Positions 1 to 5,244 of a stretch of 5,244 nucleotides of DNA are shown piece after piece. The position numbers and the translations under genes are program-made. This DNA comes from UBA4644 sp900555855 (GTDB lineage Bacteria > Bacillota > Clostridia > Oscillospirales > Butyricicoccaceae). The stretch's first letter is position 1; each line of letters starts with the position of its first letter. The notes under the pieces are model-generated. The model did not search any database. It saw nothing but the letters and a program-made list of their open reading frames with translations, and was not told the origin of the DNA. The stretch spans positions 1-5,244 of the forward strand of contig DAWAJD010000060.1 in the NCBI GenBank assembly GCA_052289195.1, given 5' to 3'.

Positions 1-1
1 A

Positions 2-1171
2 CACGACGAGCGGGAGCAGACCCTGAACCAGCTGCTGGTGGAGATGGACGGCTTCGGCAACAATGCCGGCGTCATCGTTCTGGCCGCCACCAACCGGGCG
101 GATATTCTGGACCCGGCGCTGCTGCGTCCCGGCCGGTTCGACCGGCAGATCTATATCGGCGTTCCCGACATCAAGGGCCGCGTGGAGATCCTCAAGGTCC
201 ACGCCCGCAAGAAGCCCTTTGAAGACGATGTTTCCTTCGACGCCATCGCCCGCAGCACCGTGGGCTTTACCGGCGCGGATCTGGAAAACCTGCTGAATGA
301 GGCCGCGCTGCTGGCTGCCCGCCGGGGCAAGGCAAAGATCGGCCTGAAGGATATCGACGACGCCTTCCTGAAGGTCATCATGGGCAACGAAAAGAAGCAC
401 CGGGTCATGACCGAGCGGGAGCGCAAGCTCACCGCCTACCACGAATCCGGCCACGCCCTGACCTCCCGTCTGCTGCCCACGCAGGATCCGGTGCAGCAGG
501 TCTCCATCGTGCCCCGGGGCCGGGCCGGCGGCTTCACCCTGAACCTGCCGGTGCAGGATAAGTATTACAGCACCAAGCAGGAGATGGAGGAGGAGCTGAT
601 CGTCCTGCTGGGCGGCCGGGTGGCGGAGAAGCTGGTGATGGGCGATATCTCCACCGGCGCCTCCAACGACATCCAGCGGGCCAGCCGCATCGCCCGGAAC
701 ATGGTGACGAAATACGGCATGAGCGACCGTCTTGGCCCCATTGATTTCGGCTCCTCCCACGACGAGGTGTTCCTGGGCCGGGATTTTGCCAATACCAATC
801 ACCTTTCCGAGGAGACCTCCGCGCTTATTGACGAGGAAGTGAAGAAGCTCATCGACGCGGCCTATGCCCGCTGCGAGCAGCTGCTGCGGGACAATATGGA
901 CATTCTGGACCGGCTGGCAGCCTTCCTGCTGCAGCATGAGACCATGGACAACGCCCAGCTGGAGGCCATCTTCAAGGGCGAGACGCCGCCGGAGCATTCC
1001 ACGGTGGAGCCGCTGGCCAAGCGGCAGGCCGGCGACAAGGCCGCTCAGGAGGTTATGGCGGAGCTGGCGAAGGAGGAAGCGCAGGCGAAGGCCCGCGCCC
1101 AGTCTCAGTCTGCGGAGCCTTCGGAGGAAGCGCAGGACGAGGAAGCGCCGGACGATCCCAGCGCGAACTGA
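2..1171 (+). CDS. ftsH: ATP-dependent zinc metalloprotease FtsH, C-terminal part (5' truncated by window)
   Basis: FtsH is a membrane-anchored hexameric AAA+ protease that unfolds and degrades misfolded membrane proteins and some short-lived cytosolic proteins. The reading frame is open from base 2 and gives 389 residues starting HDEREQTLNQLL, the stretch just after Walker B in this family. The N-terminal membrane segments, Walker A and Walker B (roughly 270 residues by comparison with E. coli FtsH) therefore lie outside the window. Visible-residue numbering: the second region of homology is about 24-56, with the RPGRFDR arginine-finger motif (Arg45 and Arg48). The zinc protease motif HESGH is 147-151, and the likely third zinc ligand is Asp223 in GASNDI. 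The catalytic residues present are intact. The last 50 or so residues form a hydrophilic Ala/Glu/Gln-rich tail ending in SAN, probably disordered. GTG at 38 is an internal Val codon, not the start. A strong terminator follows 10 bases after the stop. Identification is secure. Confidence 0.97.
   Translation, partial: HDEREQTLNQLLVEMDGFGNNAGVIVLAATNRADILDPALLRPGRFDRQIYIGVPDIKGRVEILKVHARKKPFEDDVSFDAIARSTVGFTGADLENLLNEAALLAARRGKAKIGLKDIDDAFLKVIMGNEKKHRVMTERERKLTAYHESGHALTSRLLPTQDPVQQVSIVPRGRAGGFTLNLPVQDKYYSTKQEMEEELIVLLGGRVAEKLVMGDISTGASNDIQRASRIARNMVTKYGMSDRLGPIDFGSSHDEVFLGRDFANTNHLSEETSALIDEEVKKLIDAAYARCEQLLRDNMDILDRLAAFLLQHETMDNAQLEAIFKGETPPEHSTVEPLAKRQAGDKAAQEVMAELAKEEAQAKARAQSQSAEPSEEAQDEEAPDDPSAN
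1072..1148 (+). repeat. Short direct repeats in the FtsH C-terminal tail
   Basis: The 14-base unit GGAGGAAGCGCAGG occurs exactly at 1072-1085 and again at 1123-1136. A shorter copy, GAGGAAGCGC, lies at 1139-1148. They encode the EEAQ, EEAQ and EEA parts of the acidic tail. The copies are seen directly. That they arose by slippage or local duplication is inference; similar codon choice for a low-complexity peptide could produce the same pattern. Confidence 0.45.
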
Positions 1172-1181
1172 ACGCATCTCA

Positions 1182-1205
1182 GGCGGGCCTTTGGCCCGCC
1201 TTTTT
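1182..1205 (+). terminator. Intrinsic terminator after ftsH
   Basis: A perfect 8-bp GC-rich stem, GGCGGGCC at 1182-1189 and GGCCCGCC at 1193-1200, closes a TTT loop and is followed immediately by T5 (1201-1205). It begins 10 bases after the ftsH stop codon and ends 26 bases before the cca start, so it separates the two genes. The T-tract is short (TTTTTCCC), so some read-through is possible. Confidence 0.9.
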
Positions 1206-1217
1206 CCCATGGATTTC

Positions 1218-1225
1218 AAAGGAGA
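1218..1225 (+). promoter_or_regulatory. Ribosome binding site of cca
   Basis: AAAGGAGA lies 6 bases before the ATG at 1232, giving near-consensus Shine-Dalgarno pairing at normal spacing. It fixes the cca start and argues against the unsupported ATG at 1209. Confidence 0.88.
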
Positions 1226-1231
1226 CTTGCC

Positions 1232-2578
1232 ATGAACATCAAGCTTCCGCCTGAGGCGGCGCAGGTGCTGGCGGCGCTGCGGCAAAAGGGCTTTCCCGCC
1301 TATGCGGTGGGGGGCGGCGTCCGCGACAGTCTGCTGGGCCGCCGCCCCGGCGACTGGGATATCGCCACTGCCGCCCTGCCCCAGCAGGTCCATGCGGCCC
1401 TTGCGCCCATCCCCGTTGTGGATACCGGCCTGCGGCACGGCACCGTCACCGCGCTTCTGGGCGGCCGCCGGCTGGAGATCACCACCTTCCGGGTGGACGG
1501 CGCCTACAGCGACCACCGCCGGCCGGACAGCGTCGTCTTTACCCGCAGCCTGCGGGAGGATCTGGCCCGGCGGGATTTTACCATGAACGCCATGGCCTAT
1601 GCGCCGGAGGAAGGGCTGATCGATCCCTTCGGCGGCGAAGCCGACCTGCGCCGGGGCGTGATCCGGGCGGTGGGCCAGCCGGACCGGCGCTTTCAGGAGG
1701 ATGCGCTGCGCATCCTGCGGGGCCTTCGGTTTTCGGCCGTTTTGGGCTTTCCGCTGGAGGAGCAGACCGCGCAGGCCATGGACCGGCAGCGGCAGCTGCT
1801 GGCCTTTATCGCGCCGGAGCGCATTCAGGCGGAGCTTTGCCTGCTCCTGCCCGGCCCGGCGGCGGAGGCGGTGCTGCGGCGGCACAGGGAGGTGTTCGCC
1901 GTCTTTCTGCCGGAGCTTGCCCCCATGTTTGACTTTGATCAGTGCAACCGCCACCATATCTATGATGTCTGGGAGCACACGCTCCACGCCTTTGCCGCCG
2001 CTCCGCCGGAGCTGACCCTGCGGCTGACGCTGCTGCTCCACGACTGCGGCAAGCCGCAGACCTTCTGGCGGGACGGGCAGGGAGAGGGGCATTTTTACGG
2101 CCATGCCGCCGTCTCTGCCCGGCTGGCCCGGCAGGCGCTGGCCCGGCTGCGCTTTGAGCGGACGCTGGCAGAGCGGGTGGAGCGCCTGATCTATCTCCAC
2201 GACCACGACATCCTCCCCACGGAAAAGGCCATGCTGCGCTGGCTGCAGCGGGTGGGGGAGGAGGAGCTGCGGCTGCTGCTGCAGGTGAAGCGGGCAGACA
2301 ACCGGGGCCAAAGCCCGGAATATGACCGCACGGATCAATACGACGCGGCGGAAGCGGCGATGGAAGCGGTGCTGGCCAAGGCGCTTTGCTTTTCCCGGGG
2401 GCAGCTGGCCCTGCGGGGCGGGGATCTGCTCCGCATGGGGCTTTCCGGCCCCGCCGTGGGGCAGGCGCTGGACTGGCTGGTGGATCAGGTCATCGACGGG
2501 GCCCTGCCCAATGAGCGGGAAGCACTTCTCTGCGGGCTGCAAAGCGCCCTTGACCTGCGGCACGGCTCCATGGTATGA
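1232..2578 (+). CDS. cca: tRNA nucleotidyltransferase (CCA-adding enzyme, class II) with HD domain
   Basis: The enzyme builds or repairs the 3'-terminal CCA of tRNAs from CTP and ATP without a nucleic acid template, in the cytoplasm. The protein has 448 residues. Visible motifs, in order: the polymerase-beta-type head with GGGVRD (27-32) and the metal-binding pair DWD (Asp41, Asp43); RRDFTMNAMAY (113-123); and EDALRILRGLRF (156-167), whose EDxxR residues (Asp157, Arg160) form the amino-acid template for base selection in class II enzymes. The C-terminal half carries an HD phosphohydrolase-type domain with His249, His270-Asp271 (LLHDCGKP) and Asp356 (KRADNRGQ), all apparently intact. The start follows a strong ribosome binding site. 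Motifs alone cannot show whether it adds CCA, only CC or only A, since some bacteria split the job; a full CCA-adding enzyme is the default. No promoter was recognised between the ftsH terminator and the start. Confidence 0.93.
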   Translation: MNIKLPPEAAQVLAALRQKGFPAYAVGGGVRDSLLGRRPGDWDIATAALPQQVHAALAPIPVVDTGLRHGTVTALLGGRRLEITTFRVDGAYSDHRRPDSVVFTRSLREDLARRDFTMNAMAYAPEEGLIDPFGGEADLRRGVIRAVGQPDRRFQEDALRILRGLRFSAVLGFPLEEQTAQAMDRQRQLLAFIAPERIQAELCLLLPGPAAEAVLRRHREVFAVFLPELAPMFDFDQCNRHHIYDVWEHTLHAFAAAPPELTLRLTLLLHDCGKPQTFWRDGQGEGHFYGHAAVSARLARQALARLRFERTLAERVERLIYLHDHDILPTEKAMLRWLQRVGEEELRLLLQVKRADNRGQSPEYDRTDQYDAAEAAMEAVLAKALCFSRGQLALRGGDLLRMGLSGPAVGQALDWLVDQVIDGALPNEREALLCGLQSALDLRHGSMV

Positions 2579-2579
2579 T
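2550..2579 (+). promoter_or_regulatory. Predicted sigma-A promoter of the carboxypeptidase, inside the 3' end of cca
   Basis: A -35-like TTGACC (2550-2555, 5 of 6 to consensus) is followed after 18 bases by TATGAT (2574-2579, 5 of 6 to TATAAT). TGG sits directly before it, giving an extended -10 TGnTATGAT. The -10 overlaps the cca stop codon. Transcription would begin around 2585-2588, leaving a leader of about 25 bases that includes the ribosome binding site. In GC-rich surroundings such a match is less likely by chance. It is a prediction from sequence only. Confidence 0.62.
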
Positions 2580-2601
2580 AAAGATATTCTTAAAAAGAAA
2601 G

Positions 2602-2608
2602 AAGGAAG
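2602..2608 (+). promoter_or_regulatory. Ribosome binding site of the M32 carboxypeptidase
   Basis: AAGGAAG, with AAGGA at 2602-2606, stands 6 bases before the ATG at 2613. It lies in an AT-rich 34-base gap after the cca stop. It sets the start at 2613 although the frame stays open upstream into cca. Confidence 0.82.
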
Positions 2609-2612
2609 CACG

Positions 2613-4112
2613 ATGGAACGAACCACTGCTCTGGAGCAGCTGAGTCTGCTGCAGAAAAAGCTCTATGCCTACCATACGGCCAGCGCCGCCCTCTTTCTGG
2701 ACGGTGAAACCGTGGCGCCCAAGGATACGGCGGAGGGTCGGGGTGTTGCTCTGGGCATTCTGGCCGGCGAAGCCCATAAGCTACTGACAGCTCCGGAGAC
2801 TGGCGAGCTGCTGGCCTTTCTGGCTGACGAAAAGGCCCAGCTGGATGCCCGCCAGAACCGGCAGGTGGAGCTTCTGGTCCGGGCATGGAAGCAGATCTCC
2901 CGTATCCCGGCGGAGGAATACATGGAATATGCCATGCTCACCAATGAGGCCAGCGATATCTGGCACCGAGCCAAGGAGCAGGACGATTTTGCACTGTTTC
3001 AGCCAGCGCTGGAAAAGCTGGTGGCCTTTAATATCCGCTTTGCCGGCTATTATGACAGCACCAAGGCGCCTTATGACGCGCTGCTGAACGAATATGAACG
3101 GGGCCTTACCATGGAGACGCTGGACCGCTTTTTCTCCGTGCTGCGGGAACGGCTAGTGCCCGTGATCCGGGCTGTGGGCAAGGCGCCCCAGGTGGATGAC
3201 AGCTTCCTTCACAAGCGTTATCCGGTGGAGATCCAACGGAAGTTTTCCGATGATCTGATGGAGGTGCTGGGGCTGGATCGCCGCCATTGCACCATCGGCG
3301 AAACAGAGCATCCCTTTACTCTGAATTTCAACAGCCAGGATGTGCGTATCACCACGCACTATGTGGAGGATGGTCTGGCGGAGTCCATGTATTCCGTCAT
3401 TCACGAGGGCGGCCATGCCCTGTATGAGCTGGGAGTGGATCCCGCCAACGATTACACCGTTCTGGCCGGAGGCTCCTCCATGAGCATCCATGAGAGCCAG
3501 TCCCGCTTTTATGAAAACCTCATTGGCCGCTCGCTGCCCTTTATCCGGGCCATTTATCCCCGGGTGCAGGCATTTTTCCCGGAGCAGCTGGCCGGCGTCA
3601 CCGACGAGATGTTTTACCGGGCGGTAAATAAGGCCCAGCCATCGCTGATCCGTACGGAGGCTGATGAGCTGACCTATTCCTTCCATGTGATGATTCGCTA
3701 TGAGATCGAAAAGCAGCTCATTGGCGGGACGCTGGCCGTGAAGGATGTGCCGGCGGAATGGAAGCGGCTTTATCGGGAATACCTGGGCGTGGAGGTGCCA
3801 AACGACCGGCAGGGCTGCTTGCAGGATTCTCACTGGTCCGGCGGCTCCTTCGGCTATTTTCCCTCTTATGCGCTGGGCAGCGCTTACGGTGTGCAGATGC
3901 TGCACAGCATGGAGCGGGAGATCAATGTCTGGGGCTCGGTGGGCCGGGGAGATCTGACGCCGGTTACTGCCTGGCTGCGAGAGAAAATCCATCAATACGG
4001 CTGTCTGCTGGAGCCGGGCCAGCTGGTGAAAAACGCCTGCGGCGATTTTGATCCCACGGTCTATACAGATTATCTCACGGAAAAATACACCCGCCTTTAT
4101 GGGCTGGCCTGA
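2613..4112 (+). CDS. M32 family metallocarboxypeptidase (Taq/Pfu carboxypeptidase type)
   Basis: This zinc-dependent carboxypeptidase of MEROPS family M32 removes residues one at a time from peptide C-termini, with broad specificity but usually not past proline. No signal peptide or membrane segment is visible, so it is probably cytosolic and used in peptide turnover. The protein has 499 residues, the usual family length of about 500. All M32 signature motifs are present: DVRITTHY (243-250, the DxRxT motif); HEGGH (264-268) with zinc ligands His264 and His268 and general base Glu265; HESQS (293-297) with the third ligand Glu294; IRTEAD (346-351); and GCLQDSHW (401-408). The 26-residue spacing from the second His to Glu294 equals that in Pyrococcus furiosus carboxypeptidase as recalled. 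The frame is open upstream to about 2322, but that part overlaps cca; ATG 2613 has the ribosome binding site and the natural family N-terminus. The gene probably has its own promoter and may also receive read-through from cca. Confidence 0.95.
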   Translation: MERTTALEQLSLLQKKLYAYHTASAALFLDGETVAPKDTAEGRGVALGILAGEAHKLLTAPETGELLAFLADEKAQLDARQNRQVELLVRAWKQISRIPAEEYMEYAMLTNEASDIWHRAKEQDDFALFQPALEKLVAFNIRFAGYYDSTKAPYDALLNEYERGLTMETLDRFFSVLRERLVPVIRAVGKAPQVDDSFLHKRYPVEIQRKFSDDLMEVLGLDRRHCTIGETEHPFTLNFNSQDVRITTHYVEDGLAESMYSVIHEGGHALYELGVDPANDYTVLAGGSSMSIHESQSRFYENLIGRSLPFIRAIYPRVQAFFPEQLAGVTDEMFYRAVNKAQPSLIRTEADELTYSFHVMIRYEIEKQLIGGTLAVKDVPAEWKRLYREYLGVEVPNDRQGCLQDSHWSGGSFGYFPSYALGSAYGVQMLHSMEREINVWGSVGRGDLTPVTAWLREKIHQYGCLLEPGQLVKNACGDFDPTVYTDYLTEKYTRLYGLA

Positions 4113-4126
4113 TTGCACTGTATTCT

Positions 4127-4177
4127 AAAAAAGATCACCGGGAGCCGTCTGGTGCGACGGACCCGGTGATCTTTTTT
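4127..4177. terminator. Bidirectional intrinsic terminator between convergent genes
   Basis: AAAAAAGATCACCGGG (4127-4142) pairs perfectly over 16 bp with CCCGGTGATCTTTTTT (4162-4177). Within the apical part, CCGTC (4145-4149) pairs with GACGG (4156-4160) around a TGGTGC loop, extending the hairpin through small A/G and A mismatches. Read on plus it ends in T6 and terminates the carboxypeptidase gene, 14 bases after its stop. Read on minus it also ends in T6 and terminates the opposing gene, 24 bases after its stop. Confidence 0.94.
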
Positions 4178-4201
4178 GCTGTGCGCAGCCGCGGGGGGCG
4201 G

Positions 4202-5244
4202 TCAACGATATGAGATCGAAACGCCGTCCTCCGTCAGAAGGATGGAGCCGTCCGCCGCGGCGATGTCAAACAGATGGGTCTGCGGCGGGTCCTTCTGGTC
4301 GATGCCCTGCACCCGGACGACGCCGTCCTCCCCGCAGACGAAGGAAAGGTCATACCATTCCGTCCAGAACGAGGTGTCGTATTTCAGCGTGTTCGTTCCA
4401 AGCTCCGTGGCACGGAAGGTGAAGGTGAAAAGCCCGGAGGTCCGCCCGAAGGCGAGAATACAGATCTCCTGGATCCCATCCCCGTCCACATCGAAGATCA
4501 GCGAATCGTAGAATCCGGGAGCACACTGCAGAAGCAGCAGGGAGCAGGGATAGTCCTTTGCCATTTCCTCCGGGGTATGATTTTTCTCCAGGACAAACGC
4601 ATAGCTGAAAAACCCGTCAAACCAGTCCTGCCCGGTCAATACAGCATTTTCCAATGGCTCCGGCGTTTCGTCCCATGCATCGGCAATGCTTTGGCAGGCA
4701 AACGCCATGATCCACCCGCGCAGATCGGTCTGCCCGCCCTTCAGGAATTCTTTGTAGCAGTAGAGCAGGGTATCGGCGCCACCGTTGATCAGCTTCTGAT
4801 ACTCTGCGCCATGGGCGGCCACATAATCCGAGGGATTTGAGGATTGCGCGGGGGAAGCGCAAATGGCGTCCAGCAGCGCTGCAATCTTTTCGGGGGTGGA
4901 CAGATCGGTTGATGGGAGAGCTGCTGTGGAAGGATGATCCTGTGCCGGCGCAGCATCCTCGCCGGCGCAGATGCGGCTCAGATATTCCTGAAACTCTCGG
5001 TCCGACACCGCATACCGCTTGCCGCTTTGCTCAATGTCCACCATTGTGTTGTCAGAAAGGTGATATCCGCTGATTCTGATATAGCTTCCATCCTGCAGCT
5101 GCGCACTGATCTGATATCCCGCCGTCAGTCCGGCATATTTATCGCTGCGCCTGCAGTGTTTCACTCCAGCCAGACGAGAGCTTAACTCGCTGATCTGTGC
5201 CGGGGTCATTTCAATGGCAACCGGATCGTCCGCATTTCTCATAT
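4202..5244 (-). CDS. Unrecognised protein, possibly the C-terminal part of a BlaR1/M56-like regulator (5' end probably outside window)
   Basis: The frame runs from the right edge to a TGA at 4204-4202. The outermost ATG (5242-5240) has only two bases before it, so it may be internal; 346 residues follow from it. No signal peptide, membrane helix or catalytic motif is visible. Three parts can be told apart: residues 1-92, a small mixed alpha/beta unit with IRISGYHLSDNTMVDIE and a following EFQEYLSRI helix; 93-118, an Ala/Pro/Ser/Thr/Asp-rich linker; and 119-346, helical at first (YVAAHGAEYQKLI, CYKEFLKGGQTDLRGWIMA) and then probably beta-rich. Residues 251-259, DVDGDGIQE, resemble the DxDxDG calcium loop of FG-GAP/VCBS-like or EF-hand-like repeats. 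From memory, the AAHxAEY and FLKGGQTxLxGxIMA stretches resemble the extracytoplasmic C-terminal region of BlaR1/M56-type sensor proteins in gut clostridia, but no peptidase motif lies in the window to confirm it. A lipoprotein or other secreted protein is an alternative. The gene converges on the carboxypeptidase and shares its terminator. Confidence 0.8.
   Translation of the reverse strand, partial: MRNADDPVAIEMTPAQISELSSRLAGVKHCRRSDKYAGLTAGYQISAQLQDGSYIRISGYHLSDNTMVDIEQSGKRYAVSDREFQEYLSRICAGEDAAPAQDHPSTAALPSTDLSTPEKIAALLDAICASPAQSSNPSDYVAAHGAEYQKLINGGADTLLYCYKEFLKGGQTDLRGWIMAFACQSIADAWDETPEPLENAVLTGQDWFDGFFSYAFVLEKNHTPEEMAKDYPCSLLLLQCAPGFYDSLIFDVDGDGIQEICILAFGRTSGLFTFTFRATELGTNTLKYDTSFWTEWYDLSFVCGEDGVVRVQGIDQKDPPQTHLFDIAAADGSILLTEDGVSISYR

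Noticed and set aside
1209..1235. Eight-codon mini-frame MDFKGDLP whose stop overlaps the cca start as ATGA, resembling a coupled leader peptide
   Set aside because: There is no Shine-Dalgarno sequence before its ATG, which sits right after the terminator T-tract, and the AAAGGAGA inside it is the ribosome binding site of cca. Chance is the simpler explanation.
864..1235. 123-codon frame overlapping the end of ftsH
   Set aside because: Its product is an Arg/Ser/Trp-rich shadow of the ftsH tail with no start signal.
2322..2612. Upstream extension of the carboxypeptidase frame, adding 97 residues
   Set aside because: It overlaps the conserved 3' half of cca in another frame, reads as Arg/Trp/Pro-rich out-of-frame sequence, and the M32 family N-terminus and ribosome binding site both point to 2613.
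3153..4118. 321-codon open frame on the minus strand opposite the M32 carboxypeptidase
   Set aside because: It lies wholly antisense to a gene with every M32 motif, shows no recognisable domain or ribosome binding site, and is explained by codon bias in GC-rich DNA. It would also have to pass through the shared terminator region at its start.
4178..4189. Small inverted repeat GCTG-TGCG-CAGC beside the bidirectional terminator
   Set aside because: A 4-bp stem in GC-rich sequence is expected by chance and has no T-tract of its own.
4274..4840. 188-codon plus-strand open frame opposite the minus-strand gene
   Set aside because: No ribosome binding site or family resemblance was seen, and it follows a strong terminator. 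The minus-strand frame is longer, has a balanced composition and an intelligible domain layout, so the plus frame is taken as a shadow.

Overview
The window suggests a fairly GC-rich Gram-positive anaerobe, probably a clostridial Firmicute of the Oscillospiraceae type found in animal guts. This is inferred from three things: strong AGGAG-like ribosome binding sites, an HD-domain class II tRNA nucleotidyltransferase beside ftsH, and a lineage-restricted-looking protein at the right end. No rRNA, tRNA, CRISPR or mobile element was seen, and the species cannot be named from this sequence.

Layout. (1) Positions 2-1171, plus strand: the C-terminal part of the membrane ATP-dependent zinc protease FtsH, cut off by the window just after the Walker B region. 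A strong intrinsic terminator follows at 1182-1205. (2) Positions 1232-2578, plus strand: a complete tRNA nucleotidyltransferase (CCA-adding type) with an intact nucleotidyltransferase core and HD domain. (3) Positions 2613-4112, plus strand: a complete M32 (Taq/Pfu-type) metallocarboxypeptidase with all family motifs. A good extended -10 promoter for it lies inside the last codons of cca. (4) Positions 4127-4177: a long, nearly symmetrical hairpin with A6 on one side and T6 on the other, acting as a shared terminator for two convergent genes. (5) Positions 4202-5244, minus strand: an unrecognised protein whose 5' end is probably outside the window. It carries a DxDGDG-type calcium-binding-like motif and may be the C-terminal part of a BlaR1/M56-like regulator; that assignment is tentative.

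The three plus-strand genes are housekeeping functions: membrane protein quality control, tRNA 3'-end maturation and repair, and peptide trimming. They share a direction but not obviously one transcript, since a terminator separates ftsH from cca and a promoter precedes the carboxypeptidase. Base composition falls along the window. In 60-base samples counted by eye, GC was 46/60 at 1321-1380 (cca), 36/60 at 3361-3420 (M32) and 27/60 at 5041-5100 (minus-strand gene).

No clearly new biological system was found. The least explained element is the minus-strand gene. The regulatory punctuation (terminator without a downstream promoter, nested promoter, bidirectional terminator) is the other part worth checking.
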